Of a stretch of 64,000 nucleotides of DNA, positions 8,167 to 17,191 are shown piece by piece (within the stretch, counting starts at the first letter, position 1; each line of letters begins with the position of its first letter). This DNA is from JAGOPY01 sp964619555 (GTDB lineage Bacteria > Bacteroidota > Bacteroidia > Bacteroidales > JAGOPY01), in the NCBI GenBank assembly GCA_964619555.1, contig CAZUDV010000011.1:70862-134861 (forward strand), given 5' to 3'. The notes below the pieces were generated by a model, which saw only the letters and a program-made list of their open reading frames with translations, was not told where the DNA came from and did no database searches. Both the position numbers and the translations under genes were made by a program.

Positions 8167-10299
8167 TTACCGGTTCTGCGGTTCTTGTAAGAGGACCTTT
8201 CTCGATAATTTCATTTTTCCCGTAGCTGAGTCAATACCAATGAGTTTCACATCAATCATCTGTCCGACCTTCATGTATTGTTCGATATCAGTAACCCTTT
8301 TGTTATCGATTTCGGAGATATGCAGAAGGCCTTCTCTTCCCGGCAGGATCTCGATGAAAGCACCAAAGGCCACGATACTTTTCACCTTTCCGTTATAAAT
8401 CGCACCCACTTCTGGGACGGCGGCAATCTTTTTAATGCGCTCTTTAGCCGCTTCAATGGAGGCTTTGTTGCCGGAGAAGATATCGATGACCCCGAATTCG
8501 CCTTCTTCTTCGATAATGATGGTAGAACCGGTCTCTTTCTGGATTTCCTGGATCACTTTTCCTCCTGGACCGATGATAGCGCCGATGAATTCCTTGGGCA
8601 CCCGCATTTTTTCGATGCGTGGTACATGAGGCTTATAATCTGCCCTGGGCTCGGAGATCGTTTTCAGGATCTCATTCAGGATGTGAAGCCTGCCCAGCCG
8701 GGCCTGCTCCAATGCCTGTTCCATGATCTCGAATGACAGGCCTTCGATCTTAATGTCCATCTGGCAGGCCGTTATTCCGTCTTTTGTTCCCGTAACCTTA
8801 AAGTCCATGTCACCCAGGTGGTCCTCATCTCCAAGGATATCAGACAGAACGGCATATTTACCGTTATCTTTACCGGAGATCAGCCCCATAGCGATACCGG
8901 TGACTGGTTTCAGGATCTTGACCCCGGCATCCATCAGGGCGAGGGTGCCGCCGCAAACGGAAGCCATGGAAGACGAGCCGTTGGATTCGAGTATATCGGA
9001 GACTACCCGGACGGTGTAGGGATTGTGGTCATCGCCCGGAATAACCGGTTTGAGGGCCCTCATGGCCAGGTTTCCATGCCCGATCTCCCGTCGGCTGGTG
9101 CCACGGATCGGTTTCACCTCACCGGTCGAGAATCCCGGGAAATTATAATGAAGCATGAAATCATTGGAGCCTTCGATGACGGCGCCGTCGATCTCCTGTT
9201 CATCCAGTTTGGTGCCGAGAGTGACGGTGACCAGGGCCTGGGTTTCTCCGCGGGTGAATATAGCTGAGCCGTGGGCTGCCGGCAGAAAATCGACCTCGCA
9301 CCAAATCGGCCGGATCTGATCCAGGTCGCGGCCATCGAGACGTTTCCTGGTTTCGAGCACGCAGTTTCTTACCGCGTCGTACTCGGTATCGTAGAAATAC
9401 CTGTTGATCACGGGCTGTAACTCTTCCAGTTTTTCTTCAGGAATCGTGGCCACAAATTCTTCCTTCACCTTTTCAAACATCTCCTGGCGTTTGTGTTTAT
9501 TGGCAATCCCGGAAGAAGCAATCTCATAAAACCTTGGATAAGCATAGTCCCGGATCTTTGATTTGAGTTCTTCATCCCGGGGAGGTTCCGGAACCACCAT
9601 TTGTTCTTTCTTTTCCGGCAGCATATCGACCAGGTCGAGCTGTGCCTGGCATTGTACCTTAATGGCATTATGGGCAAATTTCAGAGCTTCCAGCATTTCC
9701 GCCTCGGAGACTTCTTTCATTTCACCTTCCACCATGACGATATTGTCTTTAGAAGCGGCTACCATAAGGTCGAGATCAGCGGCATCCATTTGCTGGATGG
9801 TCGGGTTGACCATTAGCTGGCCATTGACGCGGGCAACCCGCACCTCGGATATAGGACCGAGGAAAGGTATGCCGGAGACCATAAGGGCGGAGGAGGCGGC
9901 CAGGGCTGCAAGCGCATCCGGCAGCGTATTCTTGTCACCGGAGATGAGCATGATCTGTACCTGGACTTCGTTGTAGAAATTTTCAGGGAACAATGGCCGG
10001 AGGGCTCTGTCGACCAAACGGGAGATGAGGATTTCATATTCTGACGGACGGGCTTCTCTTTTGAAAAAACCGCCGGGGAATTTACCGGTTGCTGAATATT
10101 TTTCTTTGTACTCAACAGTGAGCGGGAAGAAATCGGCGCTTTCGGCCGCTTCCTGGGCTACGACAACAGTAGCGAGAAGCATGGTGTCACCCATCTTCAC
10201 CACTACAGAACCGGCGGCTTGTTTGGCAAGGCGTCCGGTTTCGATGGAGACTTCACGTCCGTCTCCTAAATTGAACTTTTTAACAATTGCGTTTGACAT
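8167..10299 (-). CDS. pnp: Polyribonucleotide nucleotidyltransferase (PNPase)
   Basis: The protein is 710 residues, full length for PNPase, the trimeric phosphorolytic 3'-5' exoribonuclease of mRNA decay. It has two RNase PH-like cores (the first with GGFFKREARPSEYEILISRL; the second with AIFTRGETQALVTVTLGT and GTSRREIGHGNLAMRAL), a KH domain around residues 560-615 (EFIGAIIGPGGKVIQEIQKE) and a C-terminal S1 domain (GAFIEILPGREGLLHISEID). The order rpsO-pnp is the classic one found in many bacteria. Here a hairpin terminator separates the two genes, so pnp is expressed by read-through or from its own promoter. Confidence 0.97.
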   Translation of the reverse strand: MSNAIVKKFNLGDGREVSIETGRLAKQAAGSVVVKMGDTMLLATVVVAQEAAESADFFPLTVEYKEKYSATGKFPGGFFKREARPSEYEILISRLVDRALRPLFPENFYNEVQVQIMLISGDKNTLPDALAALAASSALMVSGIPFLGPISEVRVARVNGQLMVNPTIQQMDAADLDLMVAASKDNIVMVEGEMKEVSEAEMLEALKFAHNAIKVQCQAQLDLVDMLPEKKEQMVVPEPPRDEELKSKIRDYAYPRFYEIASSGIANKHKRQEMFEKVKEEFVATIPEEKLEELQPVINRYFYDTEYDAVRNCVLETRKRLDGRDLDQIRPIWCEVDFLPAAHGSAIFTRGETQALVTVTLGTKLDEQEIDGAVIEGSNDFMLHYNFPGFSTGEVKPIRGTSRREIGHGNLAMRALKPVIPGDDHNPYTVRVVSDILESNGSSSMASVCGGTLALMDAGVKILKPVTGIAMGLISGKDNGKYAVLSDILGDEDHLGDMDFKVTGTKDGITACQMDIKIEGLSFEIMEQALEQARLGRLHILNEILKTISEPRADYKPHVPRIEKMRVPKEFIGAIIGPGGKVIQEIQKETGSTIIIEEEGEFGVIDIFSGNKASIEAAKERIKKIAAVPEVGAIYNGKVKSIVAFGAFIEILPGREGLLHISEIDNKRVTDIEQYMKVGQMIDVKLIGIDSATGKMKLSRKVLLQEPQNR

Positions 10300-10335
10300 T
10301 TTCTGTTTTCCTTTTCCGTTAGATTGATAAATACA

Positions 10336-10365
10336 AAAAAAGGCAATGCTGAGATTGCCTTTTTT
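10336..10365 (-). terminator. rpsO terminator between rpsO and pnp
   Basis: A perfect 12-bp stem (10336-10347 with 10354-10365) has a 6-base loop and ends in a T run on both strands. It lies 23 bases past the rpsO stop and 36 bases before pnp. In enterobacteria the rpsO-pnp gap also carries processing hairpins; that parallel is only by analogy. Confidence 0.8.
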
Positions 10366-10387
10366 GGACTATATATTATAATATTTG

Positions 10388-10657
10388 TTACTTTCTGATT
10401 CCAAGGTTTTTAACTATGGCGCGATACCTTTCGATGTCATTATTCTTGAGATATTCCAGGATACTGCGCCTTTTGCCTACAAGTGCGACCAGCGAACGCC
10501 GGGTGGCACGGTCCTTACGATTATCTTTCAGGTGCTCAGTAAGGTGATTGATGCGCTGGGTAAACATGGCTACCTGGGCTTCCGGTGAACCGGTATCGGC
10601 AACTGAATTTCCGTACTGGGCGAAGATCTCTTTTTTCTTGTCTGAAGTAAGGTACAT
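10388..10657 (-). CDS. rpsO: 30S ribosomal protein S15
   Basis: This is an 89-residue S15, the 16S rRNA central-domain primary binder that helps form inter-subunit bridge B4. Family hallmarks are TGSPEAQVAMFTQRINHLTE, HLKDNRKDRATRRSL and LVGKRRSILEYLKNND. It has a complete promoter (10691-10720) and a strong terminator, and is followed by pnp. Confidence 0.97.
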   Translation of the reverse strand: MYLTSDKKKEIFAQYGNSVADTGSPEAQVAMFTQRINHLTEHLKDNRKDRATRRSLVALVGKRRSILEYLKNNDIERYRAIVKNLGIRK

Positions 10658-10690
10658 GTCAGAATTATTTATCGGTTAAAATTGAGCGTG

Positions 10691-10720
10691 CAAAGATATC
10701 AATTTTTTAATTAATATCAA
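10691..10720 (-). promoter_or_regulatory. rpsO promoter, full Bacteroidota consensus
   Basis: On the minus strand TATCTTTG (10691-10698) is preceded, after a 19-base spacer, by TTG (10718-10720). This matches the Bacteroidota -33/-7 pattern with the expected spacing and lies 33 bases upstream of the rpsO ATG. Confidence 0.7.
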
Positions 10721-10807
10721 CCGGGTCATACAATTTATTTTAAAGAGTTCCCGGGCATCGGTCATCTTCGATCTTCCGGGTTCCCCCGGTTAATTCCTAA
10801 TAGAAGG

Positions 10808-11995
10808 TCAGGCGCCGAAATTCCACTTGAGGCGCCAGAACAATAAAGTCCCGTTATCGCCGAATTCGGTCATGTGTTTGCCCCAGAAAACCTGGCCAAT
10901 TAAAAAGACGGAAAGATTATTCGTAAGGCTGATATCGAGAGAAGGCCCCGCATATCCCGACAGATCGCAGGGATTGAAGATAACGGCTGCGCTGGCATTC
11001 AACAAGGGGGTGATGGGGTAGGATGCCTGGGTGAAAACTGAGTGCCTGGCTTTTGTAAAGTTTTTTGCGGAGATGTCCATTGTGAAAAACAGGGCATTTC
11101 CATATCCGGCATTACCGGTCGTGCCTGCACTGTTGTATAAATATCCGCCCTGCAGATAAAGACTGTTTTTAAATGTATAATTCAACTCCGCCGAGCCGAC
11201 AAACGCACCGGTAGTGTCCGTGAATTTTTCCTTGTCCAGGAAATAAGATGCTTCCCCGTTGAAACCGGCCCCTTTTATATGTCCTGACCAACCGGCGCCT
11301 ATTACGGCATCCTCCCTCATCAAACCTCCTAATATCTGAAAATCATACCCCCATCGATTGAACCGGTACATCAGGGCAGTGGTTATTTTATAGGCTGAAT
11401 CAATCACATGCAAATGCTGATCGACTTTAAATCCTAGCTGAATGGAAGAAGTATTGCCGGTGTAATACTGAAGTAAGATGGCGTCACATCCGGGTCTTTC
11501 CACATAATCGAAATCGAAGTAATTGTAGGAATTGAAAATATCATTAGGCGTCCAGACAAAGTTAATTCCCCAGTTGATCCTTTGTCTGCCGATGGTTGTT
11601 TCTAATTTTCCTGTCTTGAGTTTTATATTCAGCCGGTCGATATTGGAGTAGAAGACATAGGAAGTGTCGTCTGCCCATAACCAGGTCAGGTCTGCCAGGC
11701 CCTCATCCAGGGTCACCATCTCGGAATAATAGGGATAGAATGACTGCACCATCTGGCCATAATTAAAAATATTCCTTATCCCGGTGTGAAAAGAGATTGA
11801 TTTGGATGGATCATACCTGAAATCCAGTCGGTTGTATAATGAAGTCATGGTCTGCCATCGGGATGAAGAGGGTGGGACCCAGATATTTTCCAGAGCCTGG
11901 AGGTGGCCGTTCAGTGCCCATGTCCGCTCTTTCTCCTGTGCAATCATAGCGGTTGCCGAAAGAAAAAACAAGATCAGGCCAGATATTGTTTTCAT
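10808..11995 (-). CDS. Putative outer-membrane beta-barrel protein of the exporter cluster
   Basis: The 395-residue protein begins with a signal peptide (residues 1-19, ending AMIAQ). The rest is beta-rich with many aromatic strand ends (NRLDFRYDPSKSISFHTGIR, ETTIGRQRINWGINFVWTPN, NYTFKNSLYLQGGYLYN) and ends FWRLKWNFGA. The motif RQRINWG followed by PNDIFN is typical of DUF1302-like or alginate-export-like porins. It is the last gene of a leftward cluster encoding a TetR regulator, LolA-like protein, two FtsX permeases and an ABC ATPase, so it may be the outer-membrane partner. The barrel is seen by pattern; the export role is inferred. Confidence 0.65.
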   Translation of the reverse strand: MKTISGLILFFLSATAMIAQEKERTWALNGHLQALENIWVPPSSSRWQTMTSLYNRLDFRYDPSKSISFHTGIRNIFNYGQMVQSFYPYYSEMVTLDEGLADLTWLWADDTSYVFYSNIDRLNIKLKTGKLETTIGRQRINWGINFVWTPNDIFNSYNYFDFDYVERPGCDAILLQYYTGNTSSIQLGFKVDQHLHVIDSAYKITTALMYRFNRWGYDFQILGGLMREDAVIGAGWSGHIKGAGFNGEASYFLDKEKFTDTTGAFVGSAELNYTFKNSLYLQGGYLYNSAGTTGNAGYGNALFFTMDISAKNFTKARHSVFTQASYPITPLLNASAAVIFNPCDLSGYAGPSLDISLTNNLSVFLIGQVFWGKHMTEFGDNGTLLFWRLKWNFGA

Positions 11996-12034
11996 AAGGT
12001 TCCCAACTGATTCCTGAACATTGAAATCTGAAAT

Positions 12035-12718
12035 TTAACGATTTATGTCGTTTGCTACCAAGCCGTCCTCGATCGTAACGATCCTTCTTGCCCTGTCCAT
12101 AACCCGTTGGTCATGAGTGGAAAAGATGAATGTCGTTTTATATTGTTCATTCATTTTCAGCATGATATCGAGCAATTCCGATGTGGACCTGCTATCCAGG
12201 TTGGCGGTAGGTTCATCGGCAAGGATAAACCTTGGCTTTGAGGCCAGTGCCCGGGCAACGGAAACGCGTTGCTGCTGTCCGCCGGAAAGGTCGCCGGGCC
12301 GGTTTTCCACCTTGTCAGATAATCCCACAGCGTCCAGCAATTCCATGGCCCTGGCTTTTCTTTTGGCCCTGGGAATCCCCTGCAGTTGCATGATGAATTC
12401 GACATTTTCACGGGCAGTCAGAACCGGGATAAGGTTGTATGACTGGAATACGAAGCCGATATGATGCAGCCGGAAATCGATCAGTTTCCTGGCAGGCAAG
12501 GTGGTTATGTTTGTGCCATTGATATGGACTTCCCCTGATGTAGGCATATCCAGGCCCCCGATCATATTCAGAAGCGTGGTCTTACCCGATCCGGAAGGTC
12601 CGACTATGGCTGTGAATTCAGCCTCGCTAAAAGTGATGGACACCCCGTTCAGTGCATTCACCGGCACTTTTGTCTCTGTATAGACCTTGTGAAGGTCAGA
12701 TGTCGAAATTATTCCCAT
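12035..12718 (-). CDS. ABC transporter ATP-binding protein (LolD/MacB type)
   Basis: The 227-residue protein is an ATPase of the LolD/MacB/FtsE class. Walker A GPSGSGKTT lies near residue 40, the Q-loop is FVFQSYNLIPVLTA, the signature is LSGGQQQRV, Walker B is FILADEPTANLDS and the H-loop is STHD. This class drives mechanotransmission by FtsX-type permeases rather than transport through a pore. Two such permeases lie directly upstream (22-base gap), so the three should form one inner-membrane complex. A substrate such as a lipoprotein, lipid or peptide cannot be assigned. Confidence 0.92.
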   Translation of the reverse strand: MGIISTSDLHKVYTETKVPVNALNGVSITFSEAEFTAIVGPSGSGKTTLLNMIGGLDMPTSGEVHINGTNITTLPARKLIDFRLHHIGFVFQSYNLIPVLTARENVEFIMQLQGIPRAKRKARAMELLDAVGLSDKVENRPGDLSGGQQQRVSVARALASKPRFILADEPTANLDSRSTSELLDIMLKMNEQYKTTFIFSTHDQRVMDRARRIVTIEDGLVANDINR

Positions 12719-12740
12719 ATCATCTACGAATGTTATATAT

Positions 12741-13964
12741 CTATGCTTCCTGTCTCACTGCCTCGGCCGGGTTAAGCTTCAGGGCTTTCCTGGCAGGCCA
12801 GATGGAGGCCAGAATTGCCGTTATTATGACCATTACGGTCAGTGTTATATACAATCCCGAATAGAGGGTCGGATAAATCAGGGCACTGTAACCCAGGGAT
12901 TCGAAACCGTCGGCCCAGGCGGCAAAATTGATCCCGTGCCGCGACGTAGCCTGGATCGTGGTGGCACTGACGGCAACGCCTGCAGCGGTACCGACAATGG
13001 CCAGGAAAATCGTTTCCAGCATGATCATGATGAATATCTTGCGGCGGTTCATTCCGACCGACATCAGCATGCCCAGTTCCCTGGTCCGTTCCAGTATGCT
13101 CATGAGCATCGTGTTCACTATCCCGAAAGCCATAGCCGCCAGGATGATGGCCAGGAGGAAAAACGACATTTGGTCCATCATGGACGACAGCATTTTCAGG
13201 GTTGGCTCCAGGATGTTCCAGGGGAGGACACTCATTCCGGGTAATGTTTTTCCCAGGAATTCCGCCGTTTCCTTTGTCATTTCGGTGTCGGCCATCAGGA
13301 TGGCTATTTCCGTGGATTTCGATGCATCGAAGCCGGTCAGTTCAGCGAGGTCCGATTTCAGGACGAATACATTCGGCTCATCAAACATGCTGTTGGAAGT
13401 TTTGTAGAGGCCGTTAACCCTGAAGAGGCCATAAACCAGTTCGCCATCTGTATTTTGTATGGTGAGCACGATCTTGGATCCGGTTTTCGCTTTTAGTTTA
13501 CCCGCCAGTTTACTGCTGATCAGAATTTGGGGTGTCCTGGATTGTTTTTCGAAGTAATCCCCTTCGACCAGAAGCTCAGAGATCCGGGTTACCCTCTTTT
13601 CCTGAGCGGGTTCGATGCCATTGACCATGATCCCGGTACCGGTATTGGCCGTGCTGGCCATTGCTGTCGTTTTTATCCGGCTGGCCGTCCCTGCCACACC
13701 CGGGATATTTGCGATCAGCCGGCAGATCGAATCCGAATCCCCGATTGTGAATTTAAGCGAATTATCCTGTAGAAATTCAGGATTATGTATTTGAATATGG
13801 GATATTTCATTGTGGATGGATTCGGATATCTTCCCCTCGACCATGCCGTTGGACAGGGCTATCATGAAAAGCGTCCCGAACAGACCGAGCGCCACTGCCA
13901 GGATCACTACCAGGCTCCTGAGCTTGTTCCGCCAAATGTTCCGCCATGCAATCGATACCAACAT
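12741..13964 (-). CDS. FtsX/LolE-type ABC permease (second of pair)
   Basis: This 407-residue permease has an N-terminal membrane helix after the basic start (SIAWRNIWRNKLRSLVVILA), a periplasmic MacB-like domain of ~230 residues, then three C-terminal membrane helices (MSFFLLAIILAAMAFGIVNT; IFIMIMLETIFLAIVGTAAG; ALIYPTLYSGLYITLTVMVI). The ERTRELGMLMSVGMNRRKIF loop is the coupling segment typical of FtsX/LolC/MacB permeases. It ends in the cytoplasmic tail ASIWPARKALKLNPAEAVR. It starts 2 bases after its 407-residue sister gene stops, so the two probably form a heterodimer. Confidence 0.9.
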   Translation of the reverse strand: MLVSIAWRNIWRNKLRSLVVILAVALGLFGTLFMIALSNGMVEGKISESIHNEISHIQIHNPEFLQDNSLKFTIGDSDSICRLIANIPGVAGTASRIKTTAMASTANTGTGIMVNGIEPAQEKRVTRISELLVEGDYFEKQSRTPQILISSKLAGKLKAKTGSKIVLTIQNTDGELVYGLFRVNGLYKTSNSMFDEPNVFVLKSDLAELTGFDASKSTEIAILMADTEMTKETAEFLGKTLPGMSVLPWNILEPTLKMLSSMMDQMSFFLLAIILAAMAFGIVNTMLMSILERTRELGMLMSVGMNRRKIFIMIMLETIFLAIVGTAAGVAVSATTIQATSRHGINFAAWADGFESLGYSALIYPTLYSGLYITLTVMVIITAILASIWPARKALKLNPAEAVRQEA

Positions 13965-13966
13965 AT

Positions 13967-15190
13967 TTATTTCCCTTTAATAGCATTAACAACCTTAAGC
14001 CTTGAAATCACGCTGACCGGGTAAATTACAGCCAGTAGTGTAATGATGATCACCACGATGCTTTGATAGATGAAAAATCCAGGCTCCAGGGCGAAAGGCA
14101 TGATCGGTTCCATATTGTACTCGAGCACGGCCTCTGCCATTTCACCGGTCAGTTTGATCGGGTGATAGTAAAAATAAGTAATGAATGGCAAGCTCAGGAT
14201 TATTCCGGATATCACTCCTGTGACACCGATGATGATCGATTCGATCAGAATGATCAGCGATAGTTTATGCCTTTTCATTCCCACAGCCACCATGATCCCG
14301 AACTCTTTTCGGCGTTCCATCGTCATCATTAAGATCGTTCCAAGGATACCGAAACCTACCACCAGGTACAATATGCCAAGCATGAACAGGCCGCTGATAT
14401 TATCTCCTTCAATATACTGGACCAGTTCATAGAGCATCTCTTTCCAGCTCATCACTTCCAGGTCATCCGGATCGATTGCCTGCAATGTATTCTGGGTCTG
14501 ATGCATCAGGCCCCGTTTTTCGAGCATGATGGATATGGAGGTAAGACGTCCGTGAGCAGTATAAAAATCCTGTGCCTGCGACAGTTCCATATAAACCAGT
14601 TGATTATTCATGTCAGGTTGGATGAACCTGAGAATTCCGCGGACCGGGATCTCGGCTGCGGCCGTGACCCCATGGTAACCCTGGCCCAGCAGCACCAGCG
14701 AATCACCCACCTTGACTTTTAAGTAATTGGCCAGGCCTTCCGCGATCAGCAAACCATTTTCACCTCCGGATAAAAATTCACCGGCGACGAGTTTTTTCGA
14801 CAGCCCTGAGATTTTATCTTCAATTTCAGGAACGGTGCCGATCACGGCGACCCCCTTGGTTTGTTTTCCGGAACTGATGAGAGCGAAGGATTCGAGCCGT
14901 GGGATGATTTCGGTCACATTGGGGGTGGATTTCAGCTGCTCCGGCAAACCTGGCGGATATTCCATCGTATTGTCAATGCTTTTGTCATCCCAGTAGCCTT
15001 TCTGGTGGACCTGCAAATAGCCGGTGGAGCTTTTAACGGCACTTTCAATCATATAACCGTACGTGCCGAGTTGCATGGAACGCATGAGCAATGCCAGAAA
15101 GACCGCGAACAGCACAGAGGCCACGGTAATGAAAGTCCGTCTTCTGTTCCTCCAGATGTTTCTCCAGGCTATTTTGAAGTAATCATTCAT
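13967..15190 (-). CDS. FtsX/LolE-type ABC permease (first of pair)
   Basis: This 407-residue protein has the same plan as its neighbour: N-terminal helix (IAWRNIWRNRRRTFITVASV), periplasmic domain containing GLSKKLVAGEFLSGGENGLL, and three C-terminal membrane segments with the MERRKEFGIMVAVGMKRHKL coupling loop. It belongs with the LolC/E and MacB permeases. It follows the LolA-like gene by one base and precedes the second permease by two bases, a spacing that implies translational coupling within one operon. Confidence 0.9.
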   Translation of the reverse strand: MNDYFKIAWRNIWRNRRRTFITVASVLFAVFLALLMRSMQLGTYGYMIESAVKSSTGYLQVHQKGYWDDKSIDNTMEYPPGLPEQLKSTPNVTEIIPRLESFALISSGKQTKGVAVIGTVPEIEDKISGLSKKLVAGEFLSGGENGLLIAEGLANYLKVKVGDSLVLLGQGYHGVTAAAEIPVRGILRFIQPDMNNQLVYMELSQAQDFYTAHGRLTSISIMLEKRGLMHQTQNTLQAIDPDDLEVMSWKEMLYELVQYIEGDNISGLFMLGILYLVVGFGILGTILMMTMERRKEFGIMVAVGMKRHKLSLIILIESIIIGVTGVISGIILSLPFITYFYYHPIKLTGEMAEAVLEYNMEPIMPFALEPGFFIYQSIVVIIITLLAVIYPVSVISRLKVVNAIKGK

Positions 15191-15191
15191 G

Positions 15192-15953
15192 CTATTTGAT
15201 ATTCTTCATATTCTGTTGGGAGAAGAAATCTTCATCGACCGGCTTATTGAACACCACATCGATCATTTCCAGGATGGTCTGGTTGCCGGGTTTGTCAGCC
15301 GGAATCATGACCATTTTGCTGGGCAATGACCGGTCGCCCATCTGTACTATATTCGATGAAGTCATGGAATTGACCAGGGCGCCATCCTCATCAAAGTACT
15401 CGCCTTTCAGTTCGTAGAAATCTTTTTTGGATATCCAGAGGTTGATCTTGCCCCATACCACGGCAGCATCTGGTTTTGGTATGAGTTCGATCTTAAAGCA
15501 GTCATATCCGTCTATAGCTTCTTCCCCTATGATTTCATGGGTGAAGTCTTCCACAATCGAATTCATCCTGACCAGGTCGTCATTGGTGAAGTCTGATCCC
15601 ATCCATGACTGGCTCATCATAGACGGGGGGATTTTGATCATCCTGTCGATGGATGGCATATAGTTCCACATTTCATTGTGCCTTTTCAGGAAAACCTGTC
15701 CCTTGTCCTTGGCTGGCGCTGTGATGCAGATCAGGTAAAACTCCGTGGTTTTCGACCATGATTTCATGGTGACCTCTCTTGACCAGCCTGGTCTGACAAT
15801 GGTCATCTTCATGGTTCCCTGGCTGGATTCGCCGTTGGCCTTGCGATTGGCCAAGTCCACTATTTCCCTTGCGGTGAGTGCCTGGGCCATCGACAACTCT
15901 GAGGAGAGGAGTGCAATGGATACAAGCAGGATGATTTTAAGTTTCTGGAGCAT
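15192..15953 (-). CDS. LolA-like outer-membrane lipoprotein-sorting protein
   Basis: The 253-residue protein has a signal peptide (about residues 1-23, ending SMAQ) and a LolA/LolB-like half-barrel domain: LTAREIVDLANRKANGESSQ, GTMKMTIVRPGWSREVTMKS, MWNYMPSIDRMIKIPPSMM and SWMGSDFTNDDLV. This is the family annotated as outer-membrane lipoprotein-sorting protein, commonly encoded with MMPL or FtsX-type exporters. It is expected in the periplasm as a hydrophobic-cargo carrier. The position just upstream of the two permeases and the ATPase supports a LolCDE-A-like relay with a dedicated cargo. Confidence 0.85.
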   Translation of the reverse strand: MLQKLKIILLVSIALLSSELSMAQALTAREIVDLANRKANGESSQGTMKMTIVRPGWSREVTMKSWSKTTEFYLICITAPAKDKGQVFLKRHNEMWNYMPSIDRMIKIPPSMMSQSWMGSDFTNDDLVRMNSIVEDFTHEIIGEEAIDGYDCFKIELIPKPDAAVVWGKINLWISKKDFYELKGEYFDEDGALVNSMTSSNIVQMGDRSLPSKMVMIPADKPGNQTILEMIDVVFNKPVDEDFFSQQNMKNIK

Positions 15954-15966
15954 TTTCTTTGTCGAT

Positions 15967-16539
15967 TTATTTGAACCGGTCTGTGATCATTTTTTTTATG
16001 GATTCCAGTGGAAACGACTCCGGATCCATAATATAATTGATGCAAATGCCATCGAAGACCACATCGAAGTATACAGCTTCCGATACCGGGTCCGGGACGC
16101 CTTTCTTCCGGAAATAATCTTCGAAAAGAAGCCTTTGCCTCAGTAAATGGATGGAGGACTTCTCACGGGCCATCCGGTAAACGGAAGGCTGCATCAAAAT
16201 TGCAAAATAAAGTTTCCAGTATGGCAAATATTTGCTTAGAAGCTCGAAATTTTCATTGATATGGAACAAAAATTCATCAGATGTGAGAATTCCGTCACGA
16301 TTGGCATCGAAACTTTCCATCAGCCTTGACCTTCCTTTTTCGATTATTGCCAGGACAAGTTCTTCCTTGCTTTCAAAATAGTTGTACATCAATCCCTTTG
16401 AGATGCCGGCCTTTTCAGCGATCAGACCGATCGAGGTAGGGTGGAAACCGTGGCTGGCGAATAGCTCCAGGGCTACTTCCAGGATCTGTTCCCGGCGCAG
16501 TTCCCGGATCGCTTCAAACTGTTGTTCCGTGCGTGGCAT
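15967..16539 (-). CDS. TetR/AcrR-family regulator with an EF-hand-like loop
   Basis: I place the start at MPRTEQQFEAIR (190 residues), because the 18 codons upstream read as leader. Residues ~12-58 form the TetR DNA-binding domain (REQILEVALELFASHGFHPT, IAEKAGISKGLMYNYFESKE). The C-terminal helical domain should bind an inducer. Unusually, residues 78-89 match the calcium EF-hand loop pattern at every key position (D1, N3, D5, G6, I/L8, E12). It is the first gene of the exporter cluster (14 bases before the LolA-like gene) and probably represses it. The calcium idea is inference. Confidence 0.88.
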   Translation of the reverse strand: MPRTEQQFEAIRELRREQILEVALELFASHGFHPTSIGLIAEKAGISKGLMYNYFESKEELVLAIIEKGRSRLMESFDANRDGILTSDEFLFHINENFELLSKYLPYWKLYFAILMQPSVYRMAREKSSIHLLRQRLLFEDYFRKKGVPDPVSEAVYFDVVFDGICINYIMDPESFPLESIKKMITDRFK

Positions 16540-16686
16540 TTGGTAATGATTGAACGGTCGGTCAAAGATAAAATGAAATTTTCCGGAAGTCAAGTATTTT
16601 TCATGTGAATTTACAAATGGGCCTATTCATGCAATGAATTGCCGGTCAGGGATTGCCTGTATCCCGTTGTTCTTCTTCAGGACAAA

Positions 16687-17190
16687 CTAATCTTCCCTCC
16701 GCATAAGTTTTCCCATGGCATGCCGGAGGGAATCGGGGGTCTGGGTGCCGATGAGGAAATTTTTGTTTTTCCTGAGCTCGAGATATAACCCCATATTTCC
16801 CCTGACATTGAAAGCTTTGCCTTTCCTTCCGTAACGAATTCCCCAGCCGCCGTAATCCATGATGGGATTATACTTCTTTACTTCGTAACGGACGATGTCG
16901 GCGGGTAAAAAGGTCTTATATTGTCTTTGAAAAGGCATGAACCGGCACTTGACCCCGGTTTCGTCGATGATGGTTTCAAGCTTTAACAGTCGGAAAAGGA
17001 GCAGGATGACCACTGGAATAATTCCGATCAGGATTACGCCCACATTGGTGGCTGGTTCATTTCCGAAGGGTTTGCCCATTATGATCTGCTGGACAAATTG
17101 CCAGACCCAGATTCCGCAACTAAAGGCGATGATCATCCAGATCCACCATTGATTGAAGTGCTGTGTCTCCTTAAAGTAAATTTTAGTCAT
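16687..17190 (-). CDS. Two-helix membrane protein with PH-like domain
   Basis: The 167-residue protein has two membrane helices near the N-terminus (WWIWMIIAFSCGIWVWQFVQ and VGVILIGIIPVVILLLFRLL). A small beta-rich domain follows (DETGVKCRFMPFQRQYKTFL, ADIVRYEVKKYNPI, GWGIRYGRKGKAFNVRGNMG, FLIGTQTPDSLRHAM), resembling bacterial PH-type membrane proteins. It starts one base after the MscS-family gene stops, so it belongs to the same three-gene operon. Function unknown; a link to membrane stress is guessed only from the neighbouring channel. Confidence 0.65.
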   Translation of the reverse strand: MTKIYFKETQHFNQWWIWMIIAFSCGIWVWQFVQQIIMGKPFGNEPATNVGVILIGIIPVVILLLFRLLKLETIIDETGVKCRFMPFQRQYKTFLPADIVRYEVKKYNPIMDYGGWGIRYGRKGKAFNVRGNMGLYLELRKNKNFLIGTQTPDSLRHAMGKLMRRED

Positions 17191-17191
17191 G

